The notes under the pieces are model-generated. The model had not been told where the DNA came from and did not search any database. It saw only the letters and a list, made by a program, of their open reading frames with translations. From Phocoena phocoena (lineage: Eukaryota; Chordata; Mammalia; Artiodactyla; Phocoenidae), in NCBI RefSeq assembly GCF_963924675.1, contig NC_089220.1, positions 115,212,697-115,276,696 of the forward strand: a stretch of DNA of 64,000 nt, in the 5' to 3' direction. The translations under genes and the position numbers were made by a program. This document shows, in pieces, positions 34,897-47,164 of the stretch. Positions within the stretch are counted from its first letter, which is position 1, and each line of letters begins with the position of its first letter.

Positions 34897-37330
34897 CTAG
34901 ACGTTGATAAACTTATTCTAAAATTTACATGGAAAATCAAAAGAGCTAGAATAGCCAAACATTTTTGAAAAAGAAGAATAAAGTTTAGAAGACCCACACT
35001 ACGTGATTTCAGGACTTATTATAAAGCTACAGTAACCGAGACATTTTGATAGTGTTTATGTAAAAGGTAGGCGGGATAGAGTCCACAAATAGATCCATAT
35101 GTATATGGTCAATTGATTTTTGACAAAAACACTAAGATAGTTCAGTGGGAAGAGGATAGTCTTTTCAACAAAAGGTGTGGGAATAATTGGATATCTGTAT
35201 GAGAAAGAAAAAAGAACCTTCATTGACCCTTGTCTCATACCATACACAAAAACAGATCTAAATACAACAGTTAAAACTATAAAACTTCTAGTAGAAAACA
35301 GAAAAAAAATCTTCATGACTTTGGGGTAGCAAGGATCTCTTAGGATGCAAAAAAGCACAAATTAAAAATAAGTCAGGCTTCCTCAAGATTTAAAACTTCT
35401 CCTTGGAAAGACACCAATAAGATGAAAAGGTGAGCCAGAGACTAGAAGAAAATACTCATCATTCAAGTACCTGACAAAGAATTTCAGTCTAGAAGATGTA
35501 AAAACAAGCAAACAAAAAAAAGCACCTCTAACAACTCAATAAGAAGATAACAATCCAATAAAAAAGTAGGCAAAAGATTTGGATGGACAGTACACCAAAG
35601 AAGATGATATATGAGTGGACAATAAGCACATGAAAAGATTCTCGGCTTCATTAGTCATCAGAGAAATGCAAATAAAGCCACGATGCAATATCACTACACA
35701 ACCTCTAGAATTGCTAAAATTTAATAGACTGATAATACCAGATATCAGCAAGGATATAAAACTGGAACTCACGGTTGCTGATGGGAATATCAGGTGGTAC
35801 AACCACTTTAGAAAACAGTTTGGAGGTTTCTTAAAACGTTGACCATACAACCCAACATTCCCACTCATAGATAGTTAACCAAGAGAAATAAAGACACATA
35901 TCTACACATAGACTTCTACACAGATGTTCATGATATATTTATTTATAATAATCTAAAGGGGGTAAACAAGTAAATGGTAAATTATACTGTATCCATACAG
36001 TAGAATACTACTCAGCAATTCGAAGAAATAGGCTATGGATACACACAGCAAAACAAATCTCACAAACATTATGCTGAGCAAAAGAAGCCAAACACAAGAG
36101 AATACATACTGTGTTATTATATTTTTATGAAATTACAGAAGGGACAGCACTTATTTATAGTGACACAGCAAGATGAGTGGTTGCCTGGAAATTGGGGTGG
36201 TGGAAATTTACTGCAAGGGACATAAGGGAATTATTTGGAGTGTTGGAAATACGCTCTATCTTGATTGTGGTCATGATTACACAGGTGTATATATTTGTCA
36301 AAATTAAAAGTGTACGTTTAAATGGGTACATTTTAGTTCATACTAATTATGCCTCAAAGTTGAATTACAAAGCCAAAATTTTGAGATGTAGTTAATATTT
36401 TATAATAGAAAATGAATTGATTTGAGTAGATAAAATTACTTTTCCAAATTGGATTATATCATTATTGAGATCTTTCTTTGAAAGACTTGCCTTTTAATTC
36501 AGAATCTTCCCTGACCAACTTTTTTGTTCACATCATTTCTTTGTAAATATCTTTCCTAAGGACAATTTTAGGTGTCCAACAAATTACTTACCTTCATCTT
36601 TTCTGGTAGAAAATAAGCAGCAATCTAATGCTTTATTCAGAAACAGAGTAGCCTTTCTCTTTTTCCTTTCAAGAAGAAACAGCACAGTTAACCTAGGAAG
36701 TGTTCCCCACACGAACAGTCTTATAAGGCAATTGTAGGAGAGCAGAAGAATAGGATAGGATAAAAATATCTCTGTGGTGACCCACTCCTACTGTTTCCTT
36801 TATGAAGCTACTGAAATGAAAATCCTCTGCAGTGCAAGCAGTACGTGGTCTTTGACTTTCAGGTGCGTTCAGTCTAATCGGAGAAAAAATGTAAAACACA
36901 GGAAACAATGAGATGAGTTGAAGTGAAGTATGTTCAGAGAAGGAAGAGGTGGTACGGCACAGTAGAGCAGTCAGGGGAGAAGCCTGACCTGTACTTGAAA
37001 GACCGAGTCAGAACAGTGGTTGAAAAGAAGAGATGAGAAGGAGCACTGCATGTGCTGTAAACAGATTTTATTAGTTAAGAGAGTGTACATTGAGAAGTAG
37101 CAAAAAATTAATTTTGCGTAAAGTAAAATAAGCTTGCTACATTTATCATCACAGATAGAGCTAAGATGCATATAATATTGAACAAAAGTCAACAGTTGAG
37201 AAATACTTTTAGGAATTCATTCACACAAGAGCTCTCTCCTGAGCTTCAGATCCATATAAACATCTGCTTGATGGGTATTTGCACTGGGATATGTCCCATA
37301 TTCTATCATAATTTAATCAAAATTAAAATC

Positions 37331-37554
37331 AGTATCGGGCTTCCCTGGTGGTGCAGTGGTTGAGAGTCCGCCTGCCGATGCAGGGGACACGGGTTCGTGC
37401 CCCAGTCCGGGAGGATCCCACATGCCGCGGAGCGGCTGGGCCCGTGAGCCATGGCCACTGAGCCTGCGCGTCCGGAGCCTGTGCTCCGCAACGGGAGAGG
37501 CCACAACAGTGAGAGGCCCACGTACCACAAAAAAAAAAAAAAAAAAAAAGTATC
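37331..37554 (+). mobile_element. CHR SINE (short form)
   Basis: Body at 37337-37548 with short matching flanks AGTATC (37331-37336 and 37549-37554). Intact A and B boxes, A-tail about 20 bases. Sense orientation. Confidence 0.93.
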
Positions 37555-37569
37555 TTCTCCTGCAAACTT

Positions 37570-38215
37570 TCAATCAGCAAATACCCCAGACCCTGTGCTA
37601 GAGACAGAGCAAAGAATCAAACAGACATGCCTATTATTAGAAATAATACAATTTCTAAATAATTGAAATTGTTTAGAGTGCTGTGGAAGAGAAATGAGGT
37701 GCCACAGGCTATGTAACTAGAGAGGCTAATCCAGTCTGGGAAGAGCCCTTTCAGATGAATAGGCATTGTCTAAGTCAAGAAGGGTGGCATGTGTCCCTAG
37801 TGTAAGGGACAGCTGCACATGTTGCAGCCCAGTAGTAAGAGAGCACATAGTGCTCAGTGAACTGAGAGATAGCCAGTAAAGATGGAGCCCAGGGAGCAAG
37901 GCAGAGTGGTGAGAGGCAAGTAGGTATAATCAGCAAGGCTTGATCATTTGTGTAGGGGAGGAGAGAGAGGTCTTAATGACTCCCAGCTTTCTGACTTGAG
38001 CAGCAGGGTGCATAGTCATGCCATTTATGAACTCTAGGGAAAACTGGAGCAGCTGAAGGAGCAGAGAAAGGGGAGAGAGAGAGAGATTTGAGACATCCAA
38101 GTGGAAATCCAGATAGTTGAACTTAGAGGTCTGGTGCTCAGAAGAAAAGTCAGGACTAGTTTGCACTTGATGGCACATACATGCTAATCCAACCAAGGAA
38201 ATAAATGAAAGCACA
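37570..38215 (-). repeat. LINE-2, antisense
   Basis: Reversed L2: GTGGTGAGAGGCAAGTAGGT, ATGACTCCCAGCTTTCTGAC, GACATCCAAGTGGAAATCCA and the following GTTGAACTTAGAGGTCTGG occur in the order expected for the L2 reverse-transcriptase-to-3' region. Fully decayed. Confidence 0.7.
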
Positions 38216-39373
38216 TCAGGAGAGAGTGAAGAGTAGGAATAGAAGGGGACCTAGAATCAAGTCTGGAAAATGTGTATCGTAGTTGCTCTGCCTCTGTCCC
38301 CAGTCTCAGTGAATGACATCACCTTCCACCATGTTGCCCATATCAGCACCCTTTCCTGCCAGTCAAGTACTAAGTCTCATTGATTCCATTTGTTGTCAAT
38401 TCTTTCTCACATTGGAAGACCAGGTGCCTTTATATATTGCTCACTGGTATCTAGAGGATGGGCCACCAAGCAGCTTTTAAAGTAATGCAGGCCACTTGAG
38501 GTGTAGCCACTTTGGGAATCTACCCAACTTTGCCAGAAGTGAGTGTTATGGGTCAGCTTCTCCCCCTGCAACACTTCAATGGAGCCCACGTTTTCATTTC
38601 TGAAGCTAGACTTTTGAAGTACCCATACTAAACCTTGCCTGGATCAGGAATGTGATAAAGTAGACTCTTCCTGATTTGCCTTAGCCAGTAGGAGAATGAA
38701 TACTATTCCAGCTATTTAATACCGCTCTTTTTCACCAAGTCTGACTAGCAGCATTTTATATGATCACCTGGAGGAGTGTTTCTTTCAGTCTTACATTTCC
38801 TGCAACATCACCTCCTAGCTGGTTGAAATTCTGGGCTCTTTCCCAACCAAGAAGTCTGCATGGAGGCTAGATTAAGTTGGCATTCTTGGATTTGGAGGCA
38901 CCCCAGAGAGTTAAGGATCTTCAGCAGTTACTGAGTTAACAGCTTATCTCCTACTTGTCTAGCTTGGCTGTTCCAGTTGCTGTCCTCCTGAGAAGGAAAG
39001 GGGTTTGTTTAATTCCAAGCTCCACCTATGGGCTTCCAGCACATGAAACTCTTATTTATTCATTTTAATCCAAGCTCTTCACTATACAGTAACATCACTA
39101 AACCATTGATTAGCTGAAGCCAAGAGAGGATTCGGGAACAGTCAACCTGACTCCTGGGACTAATTCCAGGAAGTTTATCCCAGCCAGTTTTTCTATATAC
39201 TCTGTATGCTGCCATCTCCATACCTCCCCACCCCCAGAATAATCCCACATAAAAAATTTTAAAATCTTTCCTGGCTTTTTTTGCAATTAAGATTATGCAT
39301 CGTCACCCGTGAATTTTTTTTAATTCTCTAGTGAGAATTTTTTTAAGTGTTTCCACTTGTTTCTTTCCTTCAG

Positions 39374-39469
39374 ATCCCAGCTCTCACTATGTGATTACCC
39401 TGAAAGCATTTAACAATGTGGGTGAAGGTATCCCCCTCTATGAGAGTGCTGTGACCAGACCTCACACAG
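39374..39469 (+). CDS. NEO1: NEO1 e9: end of FN3-4
   Basis: A 96-base exon encoding [19 protein letters not shown] and [13 protein letters not shown]. The F-strand Tyr is in SHYVITL. The acceptor is TTTCCTTCAG and the donor is ACAG|GTAAGG. It enters with two bases of an Asp codon and leaves one base for the Asp that opens e10, so its length preserves frame. It completes the domain begun in e8. Confidence 0.97.
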
Positions 39470-42048
39470 GTAAGGTACCCTGTCCATCTCTGGTCTTCAG
39501 CATTTTTTCCAGCAGCTTAAGTAGAATGTTGACATGAGGCCAAGATGCCCCATAGGTATCAGTGAAAGGAAAAGTATATGGCAATTTAGGGTACAGGCTT
39601 CAAATAGGAAGATAAATGGGCTTTAAACATGGAAAGTTCTATGAATCCTTGTTTTGCTTTTTAGAAAATGTTAACAGTCCTGTCATGTAAACAAATCTAT
39701 GTAAATGTGTAACACATGTTTTTAATATGTTGGGATCTAGAAAGCATAGTCGTGAGAGAATTAAAAACGAATTTTCATCTTTTGGTCATGTGAGTTATAA
39801 CTAAAATGAGAAAAAAATGAAAGGATCTCCATATCTCTGAGGAAATATATAGGTTACTGATGGAATAAATGTATATGATTGATGAATCCAACATTTTTTT
39901 TATTAGTGACCTGAGTTAGTTGGGAAGGTATTTTTCTATGTGCTTTTTATATGCTTTATCTATAGAAAGTATGAAGTCATATGTACTATCCATTTGATCA
40001 ACTGTACATTTATTACAAAAGAGACCAAATATTTATTATTTTTCTTTGTAATTTAATCTGTTTTATTTAATCTATTTTAATCTAATTTAATCTATTTTAT
40101 TATTTTCTTTGTAATTTAATCTATTTAAAATATCTTTAAAAGAATAATGTAAAATGTCTGTAGATTATGTAAAACGTGATTTAGATTTGAATGAGAAAGT
40201 TCATTGAAGTGAATATATTAGAATTGCAAAGTTTTCTAAAGGGTACTGAAAACCAAAGAATTTATCGCTTTCAGAAATGCTCTTTTCTATTTGTTTCTCA
40301 AAATTGTGAATCTGTATTGCCTGCTATGTATTCTGGATACTTTGCTTAATAGTATGGATTTGGCATTATTCGTTTTAAAAAGATAATCTCTGTCCCCTTT
40401 TTTTATGCTTTTACTTAAAAACACCAGCACCATGCTACATATCCTGTCTTCTCCTGTGTGCTTACAGTTTATAAGTTCTCTTAAAAATAGCTTTGGTATT
40501 TCAGAAAGGAAAAAAAGTAAGATGAAAAAGAATATTTAAGCGGTTTGCTACTTTCTTAAATCAGTCTATAATAGAAAAAAAACAAATTTGGAATTATTTT
40601 CTTTTATGTGACTTTAAAATGTAACATGGCTAGAAATATACAAGGGGAAATGTTCATAAGTCATGTAACCTAGTTATCTTTTCCAAGAGTTGTTACAAAT
40701 ATGAAAAAAGTTCTCAAAGAAGTCTTGGTGATGTTTGCACCTGAAGGTGCATTTTCTGTAACTAATTGTTATGTGTTCTGATCTTTGAACAAAGCCCTTG
40801 ATTATAAGTATGCTGTTCCTGTGTTATTTTTAGTCTTCATTGTGTAGGAAATACACAAATGGAGACTATTTCTTTAGCTTGGCAATTATTCATAAACAAG
40901 GCCCATGCCATTTCAGATTTTAGGTTATAGAAAGGACTAGTCACTGTAACTATATGGGAAACCCACTTTAAAACCTTCACTTAAAATAAATCAGTGTGTA
41001 TATACTTAGAAAACTGGCCAAGCGTTGGGAAAGCCCAAATGGATGCTGCTGTATTGCCATGGGCTCATGGTGCCTTTGTGCTCATTCTGGCCTTTGTTTT
41101 GACGTTGATGCTTAGAGAATGTGTCTGTTGCATATGGTGCAGGACAGTACATGAGTATAGACTTTCCTTTCTATCAAATAAGTGCTCTGATTTCTAAAGT
41201 TCATAAAGGCTGTGTCACTTAGACCTTTAATAACTATGGCATTTCCCATAACTGATTGGGATTCATCAGTGGGTTGTTCTAAGTCTACTGGAGAAAGTGT
41301 GGAAATATTCCTGCATGGCGTCAGCTTACCTTTCCTCTACGAAGAGTAATGCCCTTGAGTTCCCTTTGCTTTATTTGCATGTGAGCCATATTGCTGCACT
41401 TCTTTTAGACCCAGGACATCAGCAGATCTGAACTGGACCCTGCATGGGTATCAGATACGCCCAATACCAAGGCCAGGCTAAGTTGCTGTTGGCTGACATT
41501 CAGGACTCATGTTTTAGAGTAGGGACCCCTACATGTCCAGTGATACCCACTGATAAGCCATGTCCCAAAAATTCAACCATAGTCACTAAAATATTAAAAC
41601 AGATCATGAGCTTTGTGTTATTTGTTTAGAAAGAATACCCTTGATATTAAAAGCAGTTTTCATCTTTTAATGATCCTTTTTGGACAGGAGGTAGAATTTT
41701 CAAGTAATTTAAAGGAAATTTTTTAGGAAAAAGAAAATTCAAGTTTAATACATTAATATAATCACTGGATTACCAAATTTTATATACCTGTTCAATATAC
41801 ATACAGAATACAGGAGAAGAAAATAGTTAATTACTGTTTCTCTAGATGCTTTCCTGCAATTTTTTCCTGAAAGAACACAAGTGGAAATATTCTTTTAAAT
41901 GAATGGTGGTTATCTGTTAACTCTGGATTCTCTTTCTCTTTCTCCATTTCTCACCTTTCATTCCATTATATTACCCTGCATTTCCCTTTTCTTTTATTTT
42001 TGTTTATGTTAAAATGGCACTTCCATTTTTTAATTACTTTTTACCCAG
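39470..42048 (+). other. NEO1: NEO1 intron e9-e10
   Basis: A 2.6 kb AT-rich intron (GTAAGGTA ... TTTTTACCCAG). Apart from a small local tandem duplication (40033-40126), I recognise no transposon in it, which makes it the longest repeat-poor intron here. Confidence 0.83.
40033..40126 (+). repeat. Local tandem AT-rich repeat
   Basis: The unit ATTTAATCTATTTT and variants recur about five times, and TTCTTTGTAATTTAATCT occurs twice (about 40041-40059 and 40104-40122). Confidence 0.75.
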
Positions 42049-42272
42049 ACACTTCTGAAGTTGATTTATTTGTTATTAATGCTCCATACACTCCAGTGCC
42101 AGATCCTACTCCCATGATGCCGCCAGTGGGAGTTCAGGCTTCCATTCTGAGTCATGACACCATAAGGATTACATGGGCAGACAACTCACTGCCCAAACAC
42201 CAGAAGATTACAGACTCCCGATACTACACAGTCCGATGGAAAACCAACATCCCAGCAAACACCAAGTATAAG
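42049..42272 (+). CDS. NEO1: NEO1 e10: inter-domain linker and first half of FN3-5
   Basis: Encodes [19 protein letters not shown], the Pro-rich hinge [14 protein letters not shown], then the FN3-5 core [15 protein letters not shown] and [19 protein letters not shown]. The acceptor is TTTTTACCCAG; the donor is AAG|GTACTG. It ends in phase 0. The long linker before FN3-5 is typical of the neogenin/DCC pair. Structures of neogenin with RGM place the RGM contact on FN3-5 and FN3-6, so this exon begins the RGM-binding unit. Confidence 0.97.
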
Positions 42273-42352
42273 GTACTGGCACATTTGTTCTGGTTGAAAA
42301 CCTAATTCTTGATATTTTCTGACTCTGAAGCTCTTGATTCATATATTTCCAG
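42273..42352 (+). other. NEO1: NEO1 intron e10-e11, only 80 bases
   Basis: Canonical ends (GTACTGGC ... ATATATTTCCAG). It is far shorter than any other intron in the window. If retained, translation from e10 meets a TAA at 42303-42305. Confidence 0.95.
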
Positions 42353-42491
42353 AATGCTAATGCAACGACTTTGAGTTATTTGGTGACTGGTTTAAAACCA
42401 AATACACTCTATGAATTCTCTGTGATGGTGACGAAAGGTCGAAGATCAAGCACATGGAGTATGACAGCACATGGGACCACTTTTGAATTAG
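42353..42491 (+). CDS. NEO1: NEO1 e11: second half of FN3-5
   Basis: Encodes [35 protein letters not shown] and [11 protein letters not shown]. The F-strand Tyr is in TLYEFSV and NAT is a possible N-glycosylation site. The GRRSS turn is basic. The acceptor is TATTTCCAG and the donor is TTAG|GTATGT. It starts in phase 0 and leaves one base for the Val of e12. Confidence 0.97.
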
Positions 42492-44355
42492 GTATGTGTT
42501 GTCAGAACTTTGTCACATGGCATTTCTTCTCTTTGCAAGAAGTGAAAGCCAGTGAAAGTCCGTGCTAATGTTGTGCCATATCTCAAGTCATAAGACATCT
42601 CATCACCTGTTTTTCCTACCCAAGGAAAGAATTGAGTGCGTGAATTGACATATTTACAGAACACAGTGAGCAGCTACAGCTGGAGTTCAGTGTTTGCTTT
42701 TTCAGCTGATTAATTATGTTTTTTCATCGTTGTACAAGAACATTAGCAAATAGGACAATATAATGCAAAGTGTACTAGATTTTAGGAGTCATGAGACTTG
42801 AGTTCAATTCCAAGGTCAACCACCTATTGACTGTGATCATAAGCAAGTCATCCAGCCTCTCTGAATCTATTTCTTCCATCTATAAAAGAGGGGTGATCTC
42901 TGCCTTTCCTACTTTATAGGGTAAAATAAAGTACCCTATAAATAAAGGACATGGTAAATTGTAAAGCACTGTGTAGATGTAAGGAATTACGGTTATTAAC
43001 CTTGCCTTACTGGGAAATTGAGATAGAAAAGATGAAGTGGGCTGCCCTTCACCAATGCTATGCTTGCTAGAGCCTCAGCACTTTACCAGAGCCTCCCAAG
43101 CCTGCCCTAGGAGCTTTCTTGCAAACTGGTTAGTGTCTTATAAAATCTCCCACTGGAGTATTCTTAGAGTTTTTCTCTGTAAGTAAACATGAAAGAAAAA
43201 AGACAGCTAAGTAAATCAAGGGGAAAGCAAGCCATCCAATTTTAAGATTTTGCTTGCTTTTTGCTCACTTGTAGACCTACCCTTCTGTCCCTTGTACTTC
43301 CCTAGCATGGGGAGGTGTGTAACCGTTGGGAGGCTCTGTCTATTCCACCCTCCTATTTCTTTCTCTCTTTTAAATGAATAATGAAAAAATAGAGCTATAA
43401 AGTCTCCGTAGACTGGGTTTGGCCCTAATGTCTTTTTATCTTCACAGTTGGTTGAATTTCCTGCAGAGAAAAGGGGTTAGATTTGGAGAGAAAGAAATAT
43501 AATGCACAAAAGCTTAAATAGACCTTGAGTTTGCTTTCTTTGCCAGTTTTAAGAATATCTTTGTGCTTTCATTCCAGCCCATTAGGTAATAAATGATACT
43601 CCATCAGGAGTTTGCATTTCACTGGGCTCCCTTCCGTTTTATACTAGGAGAATTCCAGTATTTTAGGAAGAGAAAAGTAAATTTAAGGATATACTTACTT
43701 TGCTCATTTTCCAACTAGTACATTAAAAGTTTTCAGCCATAACATGGAAATACATATGCACTGTCATTTTTATTTTATTGGTTTTTCTGTTCCATAAACA
43801 GCTTTACATTTCAGAGCAATAACCTTCAATAGTTTACAGTATCTTTTCAGTGTAAATTTAACTTAAAAAAAAAAAACCCATCAATTTGTAAATCATTTAT
43901 TCTTTGGGGGAATGGTGGTTTTCAAACACTGTATTTGGTTTAGAGAGCCAACTGTAGGTAGAGAGAAAGTTACTTTATACTTAAAACTATTGTAACAAAA
44001 CAATCCAATTTGGGGGGAAAATGTCATCTTGGGCACATTATATAACATTTCTCATTTTCAGTCTCCTGATCTATCAAGCAGGGACTACAGATGTCTTTTG
44101 ATTTCCCTAACTAGCCTGCATATCCCTGACCTCCCCATCTGGATGCCTATACTGTATCCTCATGGTGTGATATTTCCTCTTTGGTACTTTGCATATTTTT
44201 CTTTTCATTGGAGCTATTTATGAATTCTTTGAAGCCAGGAGGCTTTATCTTTTTTGCCTCTGCCCTTCATTGTGCCTTCTAAATGGAAAGGGTTGAGGAA
44301 AGGGTGAATTAAATTGAAATGGATGGGAATTACTGAAAGTATTATTATTTTGTAG
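42492..44355 (+). other. NEO1: NEO1 intron e11-e12
   Basis: A 1.9 kb intron (GTATGTG ... ATTTTGTAG). It has a MIR at 42785-42990; nothing else recognisable. Confidence 0.85.
42785..42990 (+). repeat. MIR, sense
   Basis: TTGAGTTCAATTCCAAGGTC, AAGCAAGTCATCCAGCCTCT and ATCTATAAAAGAGGGGTGAT follow the MIR core. Confidence 0.7.
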
Positions 44356-44463
44356 TTCCTACTTCTCCACCCAAGGATGTGACAGTTGTGAGTAAAGAGG
44401 GAAAACCTAGGACCATAATTGTAAATTGGCAGCCTCCCTCTGAAGCCAATGGCAAAATTACAG
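44356..44463 (+). CDS. NEO1: NEO1 e12: first part of FN3-6
   Basis: A 108-base exon encoding [36 protein letters not shown]. The B-strand Trp is in VNW. The acceptor is TTATTTTGTAG and the donor is ACAG|GTAAGA. It takes two bases of the Val codon from e11 and leaves one base of a Gly codon; length preserves frame. FN3-6 packs against FN3-5 in the RGM-binding unit. Confidence 0.97.
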
Positions 44464-45846
44464 GTAAGAGGCCTAAGATGCCTTTGAGTGTGTGACTGTT
44501 CCCTGTTCCTGCGTGGCAGAAGCATTCCAGGAGGGTGCCTCCTTGTTCGGAGAAATGGGGGTCTTAAAGCTGCCTTGGCCATTTTATGAGGTATGAGTCA
44601 TGATGGTCCTGGAAGGTAGAGCAAGGACGTGCTGTTTAGTGACATAAAAATGATTGACTAGCTGGTTGTTCTGACCCATGTTGCATGAAAGTCTGAAGGT
44701 TGTGGGTTGTACTAGACAGCCTTTGGTTATAGTGGCACTTATGGACATATTTATTTTCCTCAGGAAAGCTGTTCTTCTCTATCTCTGATTAGATGACCAG
44801 CTTTGAGACTAAAGACCCTGCCTAATTCTACAGAATAATACCCAATAAATATAAACTCAGTTCTTTTACCCAGAAGCCAAAAAAACCCATTAGGCTTTTA
44901 GTTTCTTTTTTCACCCAGAGCTGCTACTTCAGCTTCCTGTGCTCTTACAACTAGAGTTAAAAGTCCGAGTTGGCTTAGGCCTTTGAAAGGACCTTGAATT
45001 TTTTCAGAGTAGAGGGCACTATGCCTTCCTTGGCCTTATCAGGGAGGAAAACCTGCCTCTGCTCCAGGTAGGTGTGTATGCCTCCTGAAGTTTCTTCGTA
45101 TGAATAAGGCAGCCTAAGGAAACTGAAGGCCTTTCTTAGCATTGTCCTGCCTTGGCTTTCAATAGGAATCCCTTTCCATAAATCCCAAGTCTTTATGAAA
45201 TTTTTACTTTAGGTTTTAGAATGTGCCTCTTCCATAAAGGAATTAAGCATGACTTGACATGGATTACATTTTGGTTTGTCTTTATAACCAGTAATGATGC
45301 AGTGCATTTTTGCGCTGTGTAGGTCAGGTAGGCTTGTGGTTGTGGTTCTTCCTGCCTCAACCATGGAGATTGAGTGCCCTCTGGTGGATGTATCAGGTGA
45401 CGTTTCACTGTGACTTCACCCACCCCAAGTTTGGGAGAATTTAGCAGAGGTGGCTGCGCATCTCCTAGGAGTTTTTCTCCTGGGAAATCACATTGGTGAG
45501 AGTTAAAACAGCATTGATGGGCTTCCCTGGTGGTGCAGTGGTTAAGAATCCACCTGCCAATGCAGGGGACACAGGTTCAAGCCCTGCTCCAGGAAGATCC
45601 CACATGCTGCAGAGCAGCTAAGCCCGTGCTCCATAACTACTGAGCCTGTGCTCTAGAGCCATGAGCCACAACTACTGAGCCTGCGTGCCACAACTACTGA
45701 AGCCCACGCGCCTAGAGCCCGTGCTCCGCGACGAGAAGCCACCACAATGAGAAGCTCGCACACCACAACAAAGAGTAGCCTCTGCTTGCCACACGTAGAG
45801 AAAGCCCACATGCAGCAACGAAGACCCAATGCAGCCAAAAATAAAT

Positions 45847-45892
<46 letters not shown>

Positions 45893-46279
45893 TTGTCAGG
45901 CCGTTACTAGTTACTAGTTTCCAAAACTGCATTGAGTTAATTGTAGACCCTTGACGTATAGGATGTTGGAATGATGATTAGGTTATTTTCCTTATATAAT
46001 TTCCTAGCTTATGAGAATATTTAACCCTATATTTTTATCTTTATTTTTATTACATCAGCTGCAGATATAGATGGTAACTTACAGTCTGGCACTGTTGAAA
46101 TTGTGGTTTTATCTATATTATGTTTAGTGTAGCATTTAAAATGCTTTTTACCATTGCTAATTTAATCTGTAACTAGTTCTCTATTTGTATATGCTGTAAC
46201 ATATATCTTTATTGACTTAACTGATTGCAAAAGAAAAAGCAGGAATAAGATTTCTTTTCCCATTAATTCCTTTGGATAG
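44464..46279 (+). other. NEO1: NEO1 intron e12-e13
   Basis: A 1.8 kb intron (GTAAGAGG ... CCTTTGGATAG). It holds a long-form CHR SINE with an (AT)n tail (45512-45895). Nothing recognisable in 44464-45510 or 45900-46270. The acceptor has a weak pyrimidine tract. Confidence 0.85.
45512..45895 (+). mobile_element. CHR SINE (long form) ending in an (AT)n microsatellite
   Basis: Body from 45519 with GGGCTTCCCTGGTGGTGCAG, repeated CACAACTACTGA motifs, and AAAATAAATAAATTAAAATA at the end, then (AT)18 at 45855-45890. The flanking duplication is weak (CATTG at 45512-45516 and 45891-45895). Confidence 0.9.
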
Positions 46280-46474
46280 GTTACATCATATATTACAGTA
46301 CGGACGTGAATGCAGAGATACACGACTGGGTTATTGAGCCTGTTGTGGGAAACAGGCTGACTCACCAGATACAAGAATTAACACTTGACACACCATACTA
46401 CTTCAAAATCCAAGCTCGGAACTCAAAGGGCATGGGGCCCATGTCTGAAGCTGTCCAGTTCAGAACACCCAAAG
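46280..46474 (+). CDS. NEO1: NEO1 e13: end of FN3-6
   Basis: Encodes [36 protein letters not shown], the F-strand core [16 protein letters not shown] and [12 protein letters not shown]. The acceptor is TTTGGATAG and the donor is AAAG|GTAAAG. It has 195 bases, with phases 2 in and 1 out. It closes the ligand-binding FN3 array, and everything after it is the membrane-proximal stalk. Confidence 0.97.
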
Positions 46475-47164
46475 GTAAAGCCTCCCAAACAGAGTGTTTC
46501 ATTGTGCGTCTCTTGAGTGGGGCTATGCGTGCACATGTCACTTTAGCGTGTAGAGACTGTGGATGATACAGGAAGTCCTGATGATGCGCCTATGAGCCAC
46601 AGTGTGAGCGTTTATCTCAAAATGATCCCACCCACTGACTACCAAATCAATGTTCCCTAGGTTACTGACTTAACCATATAATTTACAGGGGAACTCTTGA
46701 CTTCAGGCTGTTTGAGGCAGATGAATCGCAGTGATCTAAAAGTTCTTACCAGTCAGATCAGATGGGATTCTCTTGGTTCCCACACAGGGTAGTAGCATGT
46801 TTATTGTGATGGATGATTCTCTTTCAACACATGCAGGCTCTTAACCTGAAAGGCTTATTCATGGACCTTTGTAGAGAGAAAGGGTTGAGGCTTTTCTCAA
46901 AAGGGGCCCTTTAGAGAAAACTCTAGATAAGAAAGTGAAGGTAAAATACTGAAGCAAGTAAGCTTAGGAATAAAAGTCGGGGACTGAGTCTGGAAGTATG
47001 GAAACCATACATGGATTTCTTTTCTGTTAGTACGAAAAACAAGACTCAACGTGTTTGGAAGTTTGTGGGTTTTTATTTTTTCCTTTAAAAATTCTGCCTG
47101 TCCCATCTTCAAAGCTTGTGATCCTTGCTCTTGTTTTTTTCTTCCCCTGTGCTTGGCCTGTTAG
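46475..47164 (+). other. NEO1: NEO1 intron e13-e14
   Basis: Intron of 690 bases (GTAAAGCC ... TTGGCCTGTTAG). I recognise no repeat in it. Confidence 0.87.

Larger units (their letters stand above)
33300..36380 (+). repeat. Old LINE-1 (L1M-type), sense, with two later L1 insertions
   Basis: Pieces at 33300-33406, 33943-34173 and 34897-36380 read as one ancient L1 ORF2 3' part plus 3' UTR: ATACCATGTTCATGGATTGG, TCCAATGCAATCCCAAGTAA, AAATTTACATGGAAAATCAA, CGTGATTTCAGGACTTATTA, TGACAAAAACACTAAGATAG, then GATTGTGGTCATGATTACAC near the end. All frames are broken. Confidence 0.85.
31851..39373 (+). other. NEO1: NEO1 intron e8-e9
   Basis: The longest intron in the window at 7.5 kb (GTATGTG ... TTTCCTTCAG). 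Old LINE-like sequence (31890-32820), a CHR SINE (33064-33299), nested L1 insertions (33300-36380), a second CHR SINE (37331-37554) and a reversed L2 (37570-38215) fill most of it. Nothing recognisable in 36400-37320 or 38220-39360. Confidence 0.85.

Noticed and set aside
44214..44582. Minus-strand open frame of 122 codons over e12
   Set aside because: Antisense shadow of a verified NEO1 exon and its intron flanks.
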